A DNA stretch of 64,000 nt from Sphingomonas sp. QA11 (GCF_028473665.1 NZ_CP098774.1:248001-312000), one strand, 5' to 3'. Shown: positions 7,252-15,553, counted from the stretch's first letter. A program made the numbers and translations. The notes: a model not told the origin generated them from the letters alone.

Positions 7252-8826
7252 TCAGGGCTGCGCGTAGATTTTCTTGTCCAGGAATTCACGCATGACGGTG
7301 AACGCGTCGCTGACGCGGATGCGGTCTGCCGGAAGCGCCGCTGTCCCGCAGGCGAGCTGGAGCATCAGGCCATTGGGGGTATCGGGCAGCGCCGCCTGCC
7401 AGTCGGTCTCCCGCGAATCGAGTGCAGCGCCGTCCCGGTTGCTGAGATAGCGAAGCGCCTTCACGCGCAGGCCGGCACAATCGAAGCTGTTCGAAGAGAC
7501 CATGTAATAAGGCTCCTTGTCCTTCAAGCCGACGACATAGCTGATCGAGCTCGCGCTTTTCCCGGTGCGCCGGATGGAGCCATAGTCGAGCAGGCCAAGC
7601 GAAGGGCTGTCACTGTCGCGGCGCATATCCATGATCGCCAGCTTCTGGGTCTTGCTGGTCGCGGGTAACGAGGGCACGATCCGCCGGCCCGAGGCGCATT
7701 GTTCGAAGAACCCCACGATCTGCGGCGTGACCTGGCGAAGATCGATCGATCCGCCCCAGCGGTCCGGGTCGCCATTCTCCAGCCAGACCTTCACCTTGCG
7801 CGTCTTGACCAGCCGCATCTGGTTTTCCTCGTCGAGCACCCTCGACAGATGCACCGCACCCTCCGCGAAGGTTGCGGCGCGCGGGCCGCGGCCGATCAAT
7901 GCGGGCTGGTCGTCGAATTCGAAATAGGCCCCGGTCAGGCCCTTCACATGCGGTTCGCCGTCGCGGACGCTTTCGATCTCCGCTTCCATATGCAGGCGGC
8001 TTACCGAGCAGGCAAAGCCCAGCCTGACCTTCCTGTCGTAATGAACCTGCGTGATCATCAGCAGCGGCGTCATCTGCGCCAGCTCGATCCCGGCCGTCGT
8101 GGGAAGTGCGCCATTATTGGCGAAGCCAAGCCGTTCAGCGTCCTCCGACGAGAGGATGAGGAGCTCATCGGGCGCCGTCATCGATGCCAGCGTGAATGCC
8201 TCGGCATCGACGCCCATTTCGGTCAGGTAGGAGAGCATCAGGGCGGACATCGCCTGAACGTCGCTGGTCGGGGCCTTTTTCTTGTCGAGGTGGAATTGAT
8301 GCAGGCCCAGGCTGCCGCTGTTATCGTCGAGGAAGCGCGCCTCGCCGCCGGCATAGGCATAGGCGCATGCGCTGGCGCAGATGGACGGCTCAGCGCCGGG
8401 GGTGCGCCGGGCGCCGACCGCGGTGTTGAAATGCAGCGCGCGGATCGCGCGGCCGAGCTCCATGCCTTCCAGGCTCAATCCGCCCGGGGAATCGAAATAG
8501 ACCCTGGCCTGGGTGATGTTGTGGGCTTTCACCAAAGCGAGGAATTGCCTGGTCGTTCCGCTGGTGATGTCGCCGGTCGCGTAGATGGTCCGGTCGCCGT
8601 CCTCCAGCAGTTCCTGGCGCTGCCGGTCGGCGGGGCTGTCGGCGAGGACGAAGGTCATCGGTGTGTCGTCCGCCGTCTCCCGCGCGTCCGAGGGAGCCGC
8701 GACCGTTGCTGTCGCCAGGCCGAAACATACTGCGCTGATCGCGGCGACGATGGAGTCTGTGCGGCGGCGTGAGCGGCGGAGGCGCCCACCCGGGCAATGC
8801 CGTTTGCGCGAAATCCCGTCCCCCAT
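7252..8826 (-). CDS. Secreted ClpP/SppA-fold protein (COG3904-like), function unknown
   Basis: 524 residues. A basic N-terminus is followed by IVAAISAVCFGLATATVAAP, a signal peptide or anchor. Residues ~80-220 resemble the ClpP/crotonase fold: ITSGTTRQFLALVKAHN, ARVYFDSPGGLSLEGMELGR, and SICASACAYAYAGG, whose serine sits where the ClpP/SppA nucleophile lies. GSLGLHQFH follows. The C-terminal ~300 residues match nothing I know. It may be a periplasmic serine peptidase or an inactive relative. The ATG at 8826 has a GGGGGG stretch about seven bases upstream. It is convergent with gmk. The fold is likely; the activity is unproven. Confidence 0.7.
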   Translation of the reverse strand: MGDGISRKRHCPGGRLRRSRRRTDSIVAAISAVCFGLATATVAAPSDARETADDTPMTFVLADSPADRQRQELLEDGDRTIYATGDITSGTTRQFLALVKAHNITQARVYFDSPGGLSLEGMELGRAIRALHFNTAVGARRTPGAEPSICASACAYAYAGGEARFLDDNSGSLGLHQFHLDKKKAPTSDVQAMSALMLSYLTEMGVDAEAFTLASMTAPDELLILSSEDAERLGFANNGALPTTAGIELAQMTPLLMITQVHYDRKVRLGFACSVSRLHMEAEIESVRDGEPHVKGLTGAYFEFDDQPALIGRGPRAATFAEGAVHLSRVLDEENQMRLVKTRKVKVWLENGDPDRWGGSIDLRQVTPQIVGFFEQCASGRRIVPSLPATSKTQKLAIMDMRRDSDSPSLGLLDYGSIRRTGKSASSISYVVGLKDKEPYYMVSSNSFDCAGLRVKALRYLSNRDGAALDSRETDWQAALPDTPNGLMLQLACGTAALPADRIRVSDAFTVMREFLDKKIYAQP

Positions 8827-8926
8827 CAGGCCCCCCAACCTATGGCGCCGATCAGTAAATGAGGATCGCGCGCCACGAGCTAACGGACCTTTTCCCCTTT
8901 TGTCCATGCCGTTGCGGGATTCGACC

Positions 8927-9607
8927 TCACAGGAGGGACAGAAACCGCGCCCCGGCGTCGAAATCGCGTCGGCGCGATTCAAGCGCATCCAGCGACAGCT
9001 CGTCCCGGCCCCATTGCTCGGCCTGCCAGTCCTCGTCGAGCTCGACCGCGCACCAGACCTCGTCAGCCGTCGCAGCCCCCTCGGCCAGCGCCAGCGCCGC
9101 GATCAGCGAGCCGCCGATGGTGATGATCGGCGAGAGCCCCGCCAGTTCCCACGCGGTGCGCGCCGACACCGCCTCCGCCAGCCGGGCGATCGTCGCCGGC
9201 GGCTGGGGGCGGTGAATCACGCCCGGGGCGATTTCGAAATGCACGTCGTAGCGTGTCCGCGCCCAATCGAGGATCGGATCCCACAGCGCCGCCTGCCGCG
9301 CGACCAGATCGTCCGGGCTTTCCGCGCGATAACAAAGCAGGTCGCTCTCGCCGAACGCGGCGAGGCCCATGGCGAAGGCAGCCGGCTCGATCCGCTCGAT
9401 CGCTGCATTGGCGAGCCCGGTCAGCGGCATCGCCCGTGGGTCGATCTCAGCGCCTTCCCCGACGGCACGCCACTCGTCGGCGACCGCCTCGGCAAAGGCG
9501 AGGGTCGGGAGGACCAGCGGCTGCTTGCCCGGCGTGCGGACAGGCTTGCCATCGAGCCGTATGCCGCGATCCTCGCCGATCGCGACGGTTTTCCAGAATC
9601 GTTTCAC
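8927..9607 (-). CDS. ATP12 family chaperone (F1-ATPase assembly)
   Basis: This 226-residue protein matches the ATP12 family, found in mitochondria and alphaproteobacteria, which binds the F1 alpha subunit before assembly. Typical segments are KRFWKTVAIGEDRGIRLDGK, PVRTPGKQPLVLPT, EIDPRAMPLTGLANAAIERI, ESDLLCYRAESPDDLVARQ, WDPILDWARTRYDVHF and LDEDWQAEQWGRDE. It has no signal peptide and so acts in the cytoplasm. It is followed three bases after by the reverse neighbour at 9610 and probably forms an operon with the genes upstream (9610-11098). Confidence 0.92.
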   Translation of the reverse strand: MKRFWKTVAIGEDRGIRLDGKPVRTPGKQPLVLPTLAFAEAVADEWRAVGEGAEIDPRAMPLTGLANAAIERIEPAAFAMGLAAFGESDLLCYRAESPDDLVARQAALWDPILDWARTRYDVHFEIAPGVIHRPQPPATIARLAEAVSARTAWELAGLSPIITIGGSLIAALALAEGAATADEVWCAVELDEDWQAEQWGRDELSLDALESRRRDFDAGARFLSLL

Positions 9608-9609
9608 CT

Positions 9610-9831
9610 TCAGGCCTCTGGCGGAGTGCGCCAGCGCCGGGCGAGCGAGCGCGGCACGATCGCGATCATCGCCAGCGCGGACAGCACGATCGCGACACCC
9701 AGGATCTTGGGGCCCAGCGTCTGCGCGCGGCCGAGCAGCACGACACCGAAGACCGCGCCGGCCGATCCGGCGAGCCGCGTGAGCGTGAGCGTGAGCCAGC
9801 GGTTGCGGGCGGTGATATCCGGGTCGGTCAT
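9610..9831 (-). CDS. Small two-helix membrane protein, unknown function
   Basis: 73 residues. MTDPDITARNRWLTLTLTRL leads into SAGAVFGVVLLGRA and then ILGVAIVLSALAMIAIVP, two predicted transmembrane helices, ending in a basic tail RSLARRWRTPPEA. It overlaps the HAD gene upstream by 4 bases (ATGA) and is two bases from the ATP12 gene. This gives a tight HAD-membrane protein-ATP12 gene order that I associate with sphingomonads. Function is unknown. Confidence 0.8.
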   Translation of the reverse strand: MTDPDITARNRWLTLTLTRLAGSAGAVFGVVLLGRAQTLGPKILGVAIVLSALAMIAIVPRSLARRWRTPPEA

Positions 9832-10490
9832 ACCGTCTCCATATGTTCGGGCAGGCTCGCCACCGTCACGGCGACGACATGTGCCCCGGCGGCGAGCAGT
9901 TCTTCCGGCGGATGATAGCCCCAGGCCACGCCCAGCGCCCGCGTGCCCGCCGCGCGCGCCATCATCATGTCATAGCTGGTATCGCCGATCATCACCGTCG
10001 TTTCGGGCGATGCGCCGGCTTCGGCCATGGCCAGCTCGATCATCGAGGGATGCGGCTTGGACGGGTGGCGGTCCGCGGTCTGCAGCGTGACGAAGCGGTC
10101 GGCGATCCCGTGATGCGCGAGGATTCGGGCAAGGCCGCGATCCGACTTGCCGGTTGCGACACCGAACAGCCAGCCGGCCTTTGCCAGCGCATCGAGCGCG
10201 TCCATCATGCCCTCGAACAGCGGCTCTTCGTCCATTGCGCCGGATGCGCGGAGCCGGAAGAAGGACGCCTTATATTCCTCGGCGAGCGCGCGGTGCCGGG
10301 CGTCGTCGAGGTCGGGGCTGAGCGCGGCGATCGCCTCGACCACGCTGAGCCCGATGATCCGCCGGATCGCGTCGCGGCGCGGCGCTTCAAGCCCGCCAAG
10401 CACGAATGCCTCCTCCATCGAGCGGCAGATATTCGCCTGGCTGTCGACAAGGGTGCCGTCGCAATCGAACAGGGCAAGGCGGTTGGTCAT
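9828..10490 (-). CDS. HAD family hydrolase, phosphoglycolate phosphatase-like
   Basis: 220 residues. Motif I is FDCDGTLVDSQ, with nucleophile Asp9 and acid Asp11. The cap region is helical, ATGKSDRGLARIL gives motif II, KPHPSMIELAMAEAGA the motif III lysine and VMIGDTSYDMMMARAAG motif IV. This is a cytoplasmic HAD-IA phosphatase, with phosphoglycolate as one possible substrate among many. The start overlaps the stop of the PaiB-like gene (ATGA). The exact substrate cannot be read from sequence. Confidence 0.9.
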   Translation of the reverse strand: MTNRLALFDCDGTLVDSQANICRSMEEAFVLGGLEAPRRDAIRRIIGLSVVEAIAALSPDLDDARHRALAEEYKASFFRLRASGAMDEEPLFEGMMDALDALAKAGWLFGVATGKSDRGLARILAHHGIADRFVTLQTADRHPSKPHPSMIELAMAEAGASPETTVMIGDTSYDMMMARAAGTRALGVAWGYHPPEELLAAGAHVVAVTVASLPEHMETV

Positions 10491-11098
10491 GCGTTCCTCA
10501 TCAGGTCTGCGAGCGCGATATTGCCGGTATCGGCGAGGCCGTCGATAGCGCCATTGCGGTCGGTTTCGGACTTGTTCTGGCTAAGCTTGTTGGTGCCGCG
10601 CACAGCCTCGATCGTCACCTCGAAGCCGATAATCGCGCGCAGCATCGCACGGAAGCGGCCATCGTCCATCTTGGCGCGCGTCCACGGGTTTTCGGGGATC
10701 ACGCGCGGCTCGTGGATCGCGGCGAGCGTGTCGAGTTGCTCGATCAATCCGTCCTCATCAAGGACACGGGCAGTCCCCTCGATCTCTACCGCGACATAGT
10801 TCCAGGTCGGCACCTGCTTGCTCGGGTCCACGTACCAATTGGGGGTAATGTAGCCGTCCGGCCCGGCGATGCTGAGCACCACGCGGGCGCCGTCGAGCAG
10901 CGGCGCGATTCGGTTGGCGCGTGCGATGTGGAACCGTACCGCCCCATTGTCAGGCTTGTCGCCGGCCGGGGCGATCGGCGCATGGGCGACCATCGGCCCG
11001 TCCACGGTCGCGGCAAGGACATGGGCAAACCCGCGCTCGACCGCCCAGTCGAGCATCGCGGCGTCGCTGTCGAAGCGAAAGGCCTTGTTCGGGTGCAT
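10487..11098 (-). CDS. PaiB-like FMN-binding protein
   Basis: 203 residues. The start at 11098 gives MHPNKAFRF, the usual opening of the PaiB family (FMN_bind_2). YITPNWYVDPSKQVPTWNYV, NPWTRAKMDD, IIGFEVTIEAVRGTNKLSQN and KSETDR are the family's conserved blocks. Members bind flavin in a split-barrel fold. The Bacillus PaiB is called a transcription regulator, but no DNA-binding domain is visible here, so an oxidoreductase or flavin-sensing role is equally possible. It heads the group that includes the HAD and ATP12 genes. Confidence 0.88.
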   Translation of the reverse strand: MHPNKAFRFDSDAAMLDWAVERGFAHVLAATVDGPMVAHAPIAPAGDKPDNGAVRFHIARANRIAPLLDGARVVLSIAGPDGYITPNWYVDPSKQVPTWNYVAVEIEGTARVLDEDGLIEQLDTLAAIHEPRVIPENPWTRAKMDDGRFRAMLRAIIGFEVTIEAVRGTNKLSQNKSETDRNGAIDGLADTGNIALADLMRNA

Positions 11099-11151
11099 GG
11101 CTTTGGCCGTAGCGTTGCGGACGAAGGAATCAATCGCAGCGCTGTTTCTTC

Positions 11152-11170
11152 CCTCTCCCGCCGGGAGAGG
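11152..11170. terminator. Short hairpin downstream of the pseudouridine synthase gene
   Basis: CCTCTCCCG and CGGGAGAGG are separated by one base, four bases beyond the synthase stop codon in the direction of transcription. There is no clear T-run on the minus strand. It uses the same words as the repeat at 1887-1909, so it may be a repeat fragment acting as a transcript end. Confidence 0.45.
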
Positions 11171-11174
11171 AAAT

Positions 11175-12278
11175 TCAGCTGGCGCTCCCGCGGCTCCGCC
11201 GTTCGCCGCGCCGCGCCTTGCGGACCGTCTTGGCATGGGCCTTGGCCTGCTGCTTCTTCACTGCCTTGCTTGGCGGGGGCGGGGTGTCGAGGGGCATGTT
11301 GTTGCCGAGCATCTCGTCGAAGCCGAGTTGCTTCAGGCTCTCGGCGAAATGCTGGGGCAATTCGGCCTGGACGTCGATCTTGCCGCCATCGGGATGGTCG
11401 ACGCTGATCCGGCGCGAATGGAGGTGCATCTTGCGGCTGATCCCGCCGGTCAGGAACGCTGCCTGCCCGCCATATTTGCCGTCGCCGACGATCGGGTGGC
11501 CGATCGCCGCCATGTGTACGCGCAACTGGTGGGTGCGGCCGGTATAGGGGATCAGCTCGACCCAAGCCGTGCTGTTGCCGGCGCGCTCGATCACGCGGTA
11601 GCGCGAGCGGGCCGGCTGCCCTTCCTTCTCGTCGACATGCATCTTCTCGCCGCCGCTGCCGGGCTGCTTGGCGATCGGCAGGTCGATCGTGCCGTCCTCG
11701 ATCGAGGGCACGCCGACGATCAGCGCCCAATAGACCTTTTTCGCGCTGCGCGAGGAGAAGCTCTTGCCGAAGAACGCGGCCGCGCGGGTGGTCCGCGCGA
11801 TCAGCAGGGCGCCTGACGTATCCTTGTCGAGCCGGTGGACCAGCTTGGGCCGGCTCTCGCCATCGAACTGGATGCCGTCGAGCAGGCCGTCGACATGCTC
11901 GATCGTCTTGGTGCCGCCCTGGGTCGCGAGGCCGGGCGGCTTGTTGAGCACGATCGCCTGCTTGTCGCGGTGGATGACGAGATCGCGGATGAAGTCGGTC
12001 TGCTCCTCGCTCAGCGGTGGGCGCTCGCGCTTCCTGGGCGCATCGGCATGGACCGGCTCGGCCGGTGGGACACGGATCGACTGGCCGGCGGCGATCCGGT
12101 CGCCTGGCGTCGCGCGCGCGCCGTCGACGCGGAGCTGACCGGTCCGCGCCCATTTGGCGACGGTGGTGAAGCTCGTGTCGGGCAGATGCCGCTTGAACCA
12201 GCGATCGAGCCTGATGCCGTCGTCATCGGCGCCGACGTTGAACTGGCGGACGTCGCTTTCGTTTCTCTTGTCGCTCAT
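11175..12278 (-). CDS. RluA/RluC family RNA pseudouridine synthase
   Basis: 367 residues. An S4 RNA-binding domain (residues ~18-75: GIRLDRWFKRHLP, ARTGQLRVDGARATPGDRI) precedes the catalytic domain. HRLDKDTSG carries the catalytic Asp151, VYWALIVG follows, and PYTGRTHQLRVHMA and HPIVGDGKYGG are further conserved blocks. The C-terminal ~40 residues are a Lys/Arg-rich tail, probably RNA-contacting. It would isomerise uridines in 23S rRNA. The ATG at 12278 overlaps the crcB stop as ATGA. The exact modified position is unknown. Confidence 0.93.
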   Translation of the reverse strand: MSDKRNESDVRQFNVGADDDGIRLDRWFKRHLPDTSFTTVAKWARTGQLRVDGARATPGDRIAAGQSIRVPPAEPVHADAPRKRERPPLSEEQTDFIRDLVIHRDKQAIVLNKPPGLATQGGTKTIEHVDGLLDGIQFDGESRPKLVHRLDKDTSGALLIARTTRAAAFFGKSFSSRSAKKVYWALIVGVPSIEDGTIDLPIAKQPGSGGEKMHVDEKEGQPARSRYRVIERAGNSTAWVELIPYTGRTHQLRVHMAAIGHPIVGDGKYGGQAAFLTGGISRKMHLHSRRISVDHPDGGKIDVQAELPQHFAESLKQLGFDEMLGNNMPLDTPPPPSKAVKKQQAKAHAKTVRKARRGERRSRGSAS

Positions 12279-12652
12279 GCCGCCACCCGCACCAGCGAGA
12301 GGCCGGCGAACAGGGCGACGATCGAGCCCGCCACCGAGACCAGCGCGTACAGCACAGCCATGCCGAGATCGCCACGCTGGATCATGGTCACCATGTCGAG
12401 CGAGAAGGCCGAGAAAGTAGTATATCCGCCGAGGATGCCGACGCCGAGCAGCAGGCGCCAATTCTCGCCGGGGACTGACATGCGCGCCAGCGTGCCGACC
12501 AGCAGGCCCATGGCGAAGCCGCCGATCAGGTTCACGGCGAGCGTGCCGTAAGGAAAGGCCGGGCCGAACGCGGCAAGCGTCGCACGGCCGGTAAGATAGC
12601 GTGCGCCGGAGCCGAAGGCACCGCCCAGCATGACAAGGACAAGTTGGAACAT
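12275..12652 (-). CDS. crcB: Fluoride channel/exporter CrcB (Fluc)
   Basis: 125 residues with four hydrophobic helices. The family motifs are present: MLGGAFGSGARYLTG near the N-terminus, NLIGGFAMGLLVGT, and GGYTTFSAFSLD with the Thr-Thr-Phe-Ser pore motif. It forms a dual-topology dimer in the inner membrane and lets fluoride leave the cell. I looked at the ~135 bases upstream for a fluoride riboswitch and saw none. The 4-base overlap with the pseudouridine synthase implies cotranscription. Confidence 0.95.
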   Translation of the reverse strand: MFQLVLVMLGGAFGSGARYLTGRATLAAFGPAFPYGTLAVNLIGGFAMGLLVGTLARMSVPGENWRLLLGVGILGGYTTFSAFSLDMVTMIQRGDLGMAVLYALVSVAGSIVALFAGLSLVRVAA

Positions 12653-12787
12653 CGGGGAGCGTTAGCGCGGATCGGGGGAAATGAGAACCTTGGGCCACAA
12701 GGCGACCAGTCAAACCCCGGAATTCTCTTCCATCGGGAAGGGGAGGGCCGGCGAGGCGATCGTCGTGACGATCCCGGGTGGCGGGGA

Positions 12788-13558
12788 TCAGTTCCCGTTG
12801 TTCGCGACCAGATCGACGTCGGTGCCGCCATCCTTGCGGCTGGTCAGGAACAGGGCGAAGGCGCCGTTGTCGCGGTCGCGGGTGCCGCCCAGGACATGCT
12901 CGCCGCCATCGGCCTGGTGCTCGGCGGAATAGCCGGCGCGTGTGACGCGGGTGTAATACCAGTCGAGCACCGTCTGAAGCGACGCAGAGCTGGCAAAGCT
13001 GACGGCGCGGAGGGCGCAGCCGCTTGCCTCCGAGCCCGCGGCTTCAGTGACGCGCGCATCGGGATAAAGCGGCAGGTCGGCGGGCAGGCGCTGCGCCCAG
13101 CGCGCTGAATAGCGCATCGAGCCGGCGCAACCGCTGGTACGCTTGTCCTTCTGCTGCGCGGCGAGCGCGCCGAGGGTGAGCGATTCGCGTGCCGCGCGAC
13201 ACTGGGGGCAGCTGCCTTGCGGTGCCGGGGCTTTCCTGAGCGTCTCGCTGGTCGACGCGCCGGTCGCGGCGACCGCGCCGGACGGGGGAATGGCAACGCC
13301 GTCGGGCGGAACGGCGCCGGAATAGGGCTGGGCAGGCGGGCGGACCGCATCGTTATTCGCCTGTTGCGCGAGCTGCGGATCGACCATGATCTGGTCCTGC
13401 AGCGCGCTCGTGAGGGCGGGGTCGCGGCTCGCATTGCCGGCATCGACCAGTTCGTTGTCGAGCGAATCGAGATTGCGGTCGCCATCGCGCGGCCCGCAGG
13501 CGCTGAGCGCCACGGGCAGGACGACAAGGGCGAGGCCCCGAAACCGACTGCGCATCAT
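12788..13558 (-). CDS. Putative lipoprotein, unknown function
   Basis: 256 residues from MMRSRFRGLALVVLPVALSACG, a lipoprotein signal with lipobox LSAC. The middle is low-complexity and rich in Pro/Ala. Later it has CPQCRAARESLTLG and an isolated C-x-R-A pair, a segment LPADLPLYPDARVTEAAGS, and VLDWYYTRVTRAGYSAEH, which resembles small modules predicted to sense or bind at the membrane in other alphaproteobacterial lipoproteins. Four cysteines in the second half may pair. It is transcribed alone. Start at 13558 (next Met is 13555). Confidence 0.7.
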   Translation of the reverse strand: MMRSRFRGLALVVLPVALSACGPRDGDRNLDSLDNELVDAGNASRDPALTSALQDQIMVDPQLAQQANNDAVRPPAQPYSGAVPPDGVAIPPSGAVAATGASTSETLRKAPAPQGSCPQCRAARESLTLGALAAQQKDKRTSGCAGSMRYSARWAQRLPADLPLYPDARVTEAAGSEASGCALRAVSFASSASLQTVLDWYYTRVTRAGYSAEHQADGGEHVLGGTRDRDNGAFALFLTSRKDGGTDVDLVANNGN

Positions 13559-13694
13559 TCGAACTAGAACTCCTGATCCAACCCACTGAGCATGGCGCAT
13601 TTCCGGTTAAGGAAGCGTTGGTGATACCGGACCCGGCGATCGCCGCCCCTTCACCGTGCTTGCGTTGGCGCGCCGGCCCCGGCATGTTCGCGCC

Positions 13695-13916
13695 ATGCTC
13701 AACATCCTCTCCATCCTTGTCGGCCTGCTGGTGCTGCTGCTCACCCTGGTCGGCTTCATCCCGTTCCTGGGCTGGCTAAACTGGCTGACGATCCCGATGG
13801 GCATTGTCGGCCTGGCGCTCGGGGCGCTGTCGTCGAGCAACATGGGGCGTAACCTGAACCTGGTGCTGATCATCGTCTGTGCGATCCGCCTGTTCATGGG
13901 TGGCGGCATCATCTGA
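13695..13916 (+). CDS. Small hydrophobic membrane protein, unknown function
   Basis: 73 residues, almost entirely hydrophobic: MLNILSILVGLLVLLLTLV, GFIPFLGWLNWLTIPMGIVG, LALGALSSSNMGRNL, LNLVLIIVCAIRLFMGGGII. Two to three membrane helices are likely. Similar short proteins are seen in many sphingomonads and Bacteroidetes, but I know no function. A strong terminator hairpin follows 26 bases after the stop, and the next gene converges on it. Confidence 0.75.
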   Translation: MLNILSILVGLLVLLLTLVGFIPFLGWLNWLTIPMGIVGLALGALSSSNMGRNLNLVLIIVCAIRLFMGGGII

Positions 13917-13942
13917 TCTTCACGCGTTTTGCGCGCCTATGA

Positions 13943-13972
13943 AAGGGCCCGGCGATCGCTCGCCGGGCCCTT
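13943..13972. terminator. Bidirectional hairpin between convergent genes
   Basis: AAGGGCCCGGCG (13943-13954) pairs perfectly with CGCCGGGCCCTT (13961-13972) across a six-base loop. It lies between the stop of the plus-strand small membrane gene (13916) and the stop of the minus-strand Gly-zipper gene (13993), so it can serve both. Confidence 0.8.
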
Positions 13973-13992
13973 CGTCGTTCCGGAACCGCCGG

Positions 13993-14559
13993 TTAGCGGC
14001 AGACTACCTGGCCGCGATCGATCGACTGGCCGAGCAGAGCGCCAGCTGCGCCGCCGAGCAGCGTGCCCAGCGTGCGCGACCCGCCGCCAGCGATCGAGTT
14101 GCCGACGACCGCGCCACCCAGGCCGCCGATGATCAGGCCGGTCGTGCCGTCGCTGCGCCGGCAATAATAGCGATTGTCGCCACCGCGATAGATGCGGTCG
14201 TTACGGCCAAGCCGGCGCGGCTGGTAATAGCGGCCGTCACGATAATAGCGGTCGGCATAATAGCTGCGCTGACCGGGTTCGAGCCGGTTGTAGTCATAGG
14301 TGCGATACCGGCGCCAGTCGCGGGTATCCTGGCGATAATCCCGGCGGGCGTCGCGGATATCACGGTTCCGGTCCCGTTGGGCGTCACGCAGGTCGCGTGC
14401 TGAATCGGCGTTGCGGACATCGCGGCGATAGTCGCGGTTCGCGTCCCGCACGTCGCGGCGGTAATCGCGGGCTGCCTCGCCCGGGGTGGACTGCGCCAGT
14501 GCCGGCACGGCCGGGACGGCGATGGCGGCGACAAGCGCGGCCAGCAAGATCTTGCGCAT
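13993..14559 (-). CDS. Gly-zipper 2TM-like envelope protein with Arg/Asp/Tyr repeats (paralog A)
   Basis: 188 residues. The signal peptide is MRKILLAALVAAIAVPAVPALA. Residues ~27-75 are a strongly repetitive charged coil made of RDYRRDVRDA-like units. Residues ~75-125 are Tyr/Arg-rich. The last ~60 residues are a Gly-zipper domain: YYCRRSDGTTGLIIGGLGG, AVVGNSIAGGGSRTLGTLLGG, AAGALLGQSIDRG, ending VVCR. Two other genes here (15183, 38890) share this C-terminal domain including C[RK]-x-[SN]-DGTTGL and the final Cys-Arg. It is probably periplasmic or outer-membrane associated; function unknown. A perfect palindrome lies 54-90 bases upstream. Confidence 0.8.
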   Translation of the reverse strand: MRKILLAALVAAIAVPAVPALAQSTPGEAARDYRRDVRDANRDYRRDVRNADSARDLRDAQRDRNRDIRDARRDYRQDTRDWRRYRTYDYNRLEPGQRSYYADRYYRDGRYYQPRRLGRNDRIYRGGDNRYYCRRSDGTTGLIIGGLGGAVVGNSIAGGGSRTLGTLLGGAAGALLGQSIDRGQVVCR

Positions 14560-14612
14560 GGCTGTTCTCCTTGATCCTTGCGGTAGATCAAGAACCCGCA
14601 CGGCCCCGTGAA

Positions 14613-14649
14613 GTTGCGTGAACGGAAAACTACGTTCCGTTCACGCAAC
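14613..14649. promoter_or_regulatory. Palindromic element upstream of Gly-zipper paralog A
   Basis: Arms GTTGCGTGAACGGAA (14613-14627) and TTCCGTTCACGCAAC (14635-14649) are exact reverse complements with a seven-base spacer. It lies 54-90 bases before the start codon at 14559. A closely related palindrome sits at almost the same distance before paralog B (15554-15590), which argues for a shared operator. It also lies 17 bases past the osmC stop, so a terminator role for osmC is a possible alternative. Confidence 0.6.
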
Positions 14650-14665
14650 CGCAATGGCGGGAGAA

Positions 14666-15094
14666 TCAGGCGTTCAGGCGGTGCGTCAGCGTGATTTCAG
14701 CGTTGAGTACCTTGGATACCGGGCAATTCGCCTTGGCGTCCGCGGCGATCTCGGCGAACTGGTCGGCGTCGATCCCGTCGATCGTCGCCGTCAGATCAAG
14801 GTCTGAACGGGTGATGGTGAAACCGGCATCCTGCTTTTCGAGGGTTACCTTCGCGGTCGTCTCCAGCGTGCCGGCGGAAAAGCCGGCGCGGGCCAGGGCG
14901 AAGCTGAGTGCCATGGTGAAGCAGCTCGCATGCGCGGCGGCGATCAGTTCCTCGGGGTTGGTGCCCGGGCCTTCCTCGAACCGGCTGTTGAAACCATAGG
15001 GATTGTCGGCAAGCGCCCCCGATTGGGTCGACACATGGCCGGCGCCGTCCTTGCCGAAACCTTCATACCGGGCCGATCCGCTGCGAGTCGTCAT
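14666..15094 (-). CDS. osmC: OsmC family peroxiredoxin
   Basis: 142 residues, typical OsmC length. The two redox cysteines are visible: Cys58 in AHASCFTMALSFAL and Cys124 in KANCPVSKVL. Other hallmarks are GPGTNPEELIAAA and FNSRFEEG. OsmC reduces organic hydroperoxides in the cytoplasm, using dihydrolipoamide-type donors in known cases. The N-terminal MTTRSGSARYEGFGKDGAG matches the family start. It lies between two Gly-zipper envelope genes, so an envelope or oxidative stress context is plausible. Confidence 0.93.
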   Translation of the reverse strand: MTTRSGSARYEGFGKDGAGHVSTQSGALADNPYGFNSRFEEGPGTNPEELIAAAHASCFTMALSFALARAGFSAGTLETTAKVTLEKQDAGFTITRSDLDLTATIDGIDADQFAEIAADAKANCPVSKVLNAEITLTHRLNA

Positions 15095-15130
15095 TGTGGG
15101 TCTCCTGCGATTGGAAGACCCGGATACACG

Positions 15131-15156
15131 AAGGGCGCGGATCGCGCCGCGCCCTT
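15131..15156. terminator. Hairpin between Gly-zipper paralog B and osmC
   Basis: AAGGGCGCGG (15131-15140) pairs with CCGCGCCCTT (15147-15156). It is 27 bases past the minus-strand stop at 15183. The T-run (AATTTTTTAG) is on the plus-strand side, so on the minus strand it is a hairpin without a tail. Confidence 0.55.
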
Positions 15157-15182
15157 CGCCAATTTTTTAGCTGAACGTCAGC

Positions 15183-15494
15183 TCAGCGGCAGCGACGCTT
15201 GCTGCCGCCGCGGTCGATCTCGCGTCCGGCGAGGCCGCCAAGGACTGCGCCGCCGAGCGTGCCGACAGTGCGGTCGCCATGAGTGTCGATCGTGCGGCCA
15301 AGCAGCGCACCGCCCACGGCACCGACGAGCAGGCCGGTCGTTCCGTCCGACTTGCGGCAATAGGTACGGCCGTCACGGCCACGCCATTCCTTGTACTTGT
15401 AATCCCTGCGCGCCTCGGCGCCGGTGACCGGGACCGCCATGGTTGCCGGAATCACAAGTGAAGCGGCGACAGCCGCCATCATCATCTTTCGCAT
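15183..15494 (-). CDS. Short Gly-zipper 2TM-like envelope protein (paralog B)
   Basis: 103 residues. The start MRKMMMAAVAASLVIPATMA is a signal peptide. A short charged segment (RRDYKYKEWRGRDGR) leads to the same C-terminal domain as paralogs A and C: TYCRKSDGTTGLLVGAVGG, ALLGRTIDTHGDRTVGTLGG, AVLGGLAGREIDRGG, ending RRCR. It is the minimal version of the family. Translation from 15494 is preferred because the ORF extension upstream is not signal-like. A conserved palindrome lies 60-96 bases upstream. Confidence 0.8.
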   Translation of the reverse strand: MRKMMMAAVAASLVIPATMAVPVTGAEARRDYKYKEWRGRDGRTYCRKSDGTTGLLVGAVGGALLGRTIDTHGDRTVGTLGGAVLGGLAGREIDRGGSKRRCR

Positions 15495-15553
15495 TATTCT
15501 ACTCCCGTGCCTTGAATCACTATCAGGGGCGTAACGCTCCCTTTGTGGCTGAA

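Noticed and set aside
12653..12787. Possible fluoride riboswitch before crcB
   Set aside because: I read the minus strand for the conserved pseudoknot words and could not find them.
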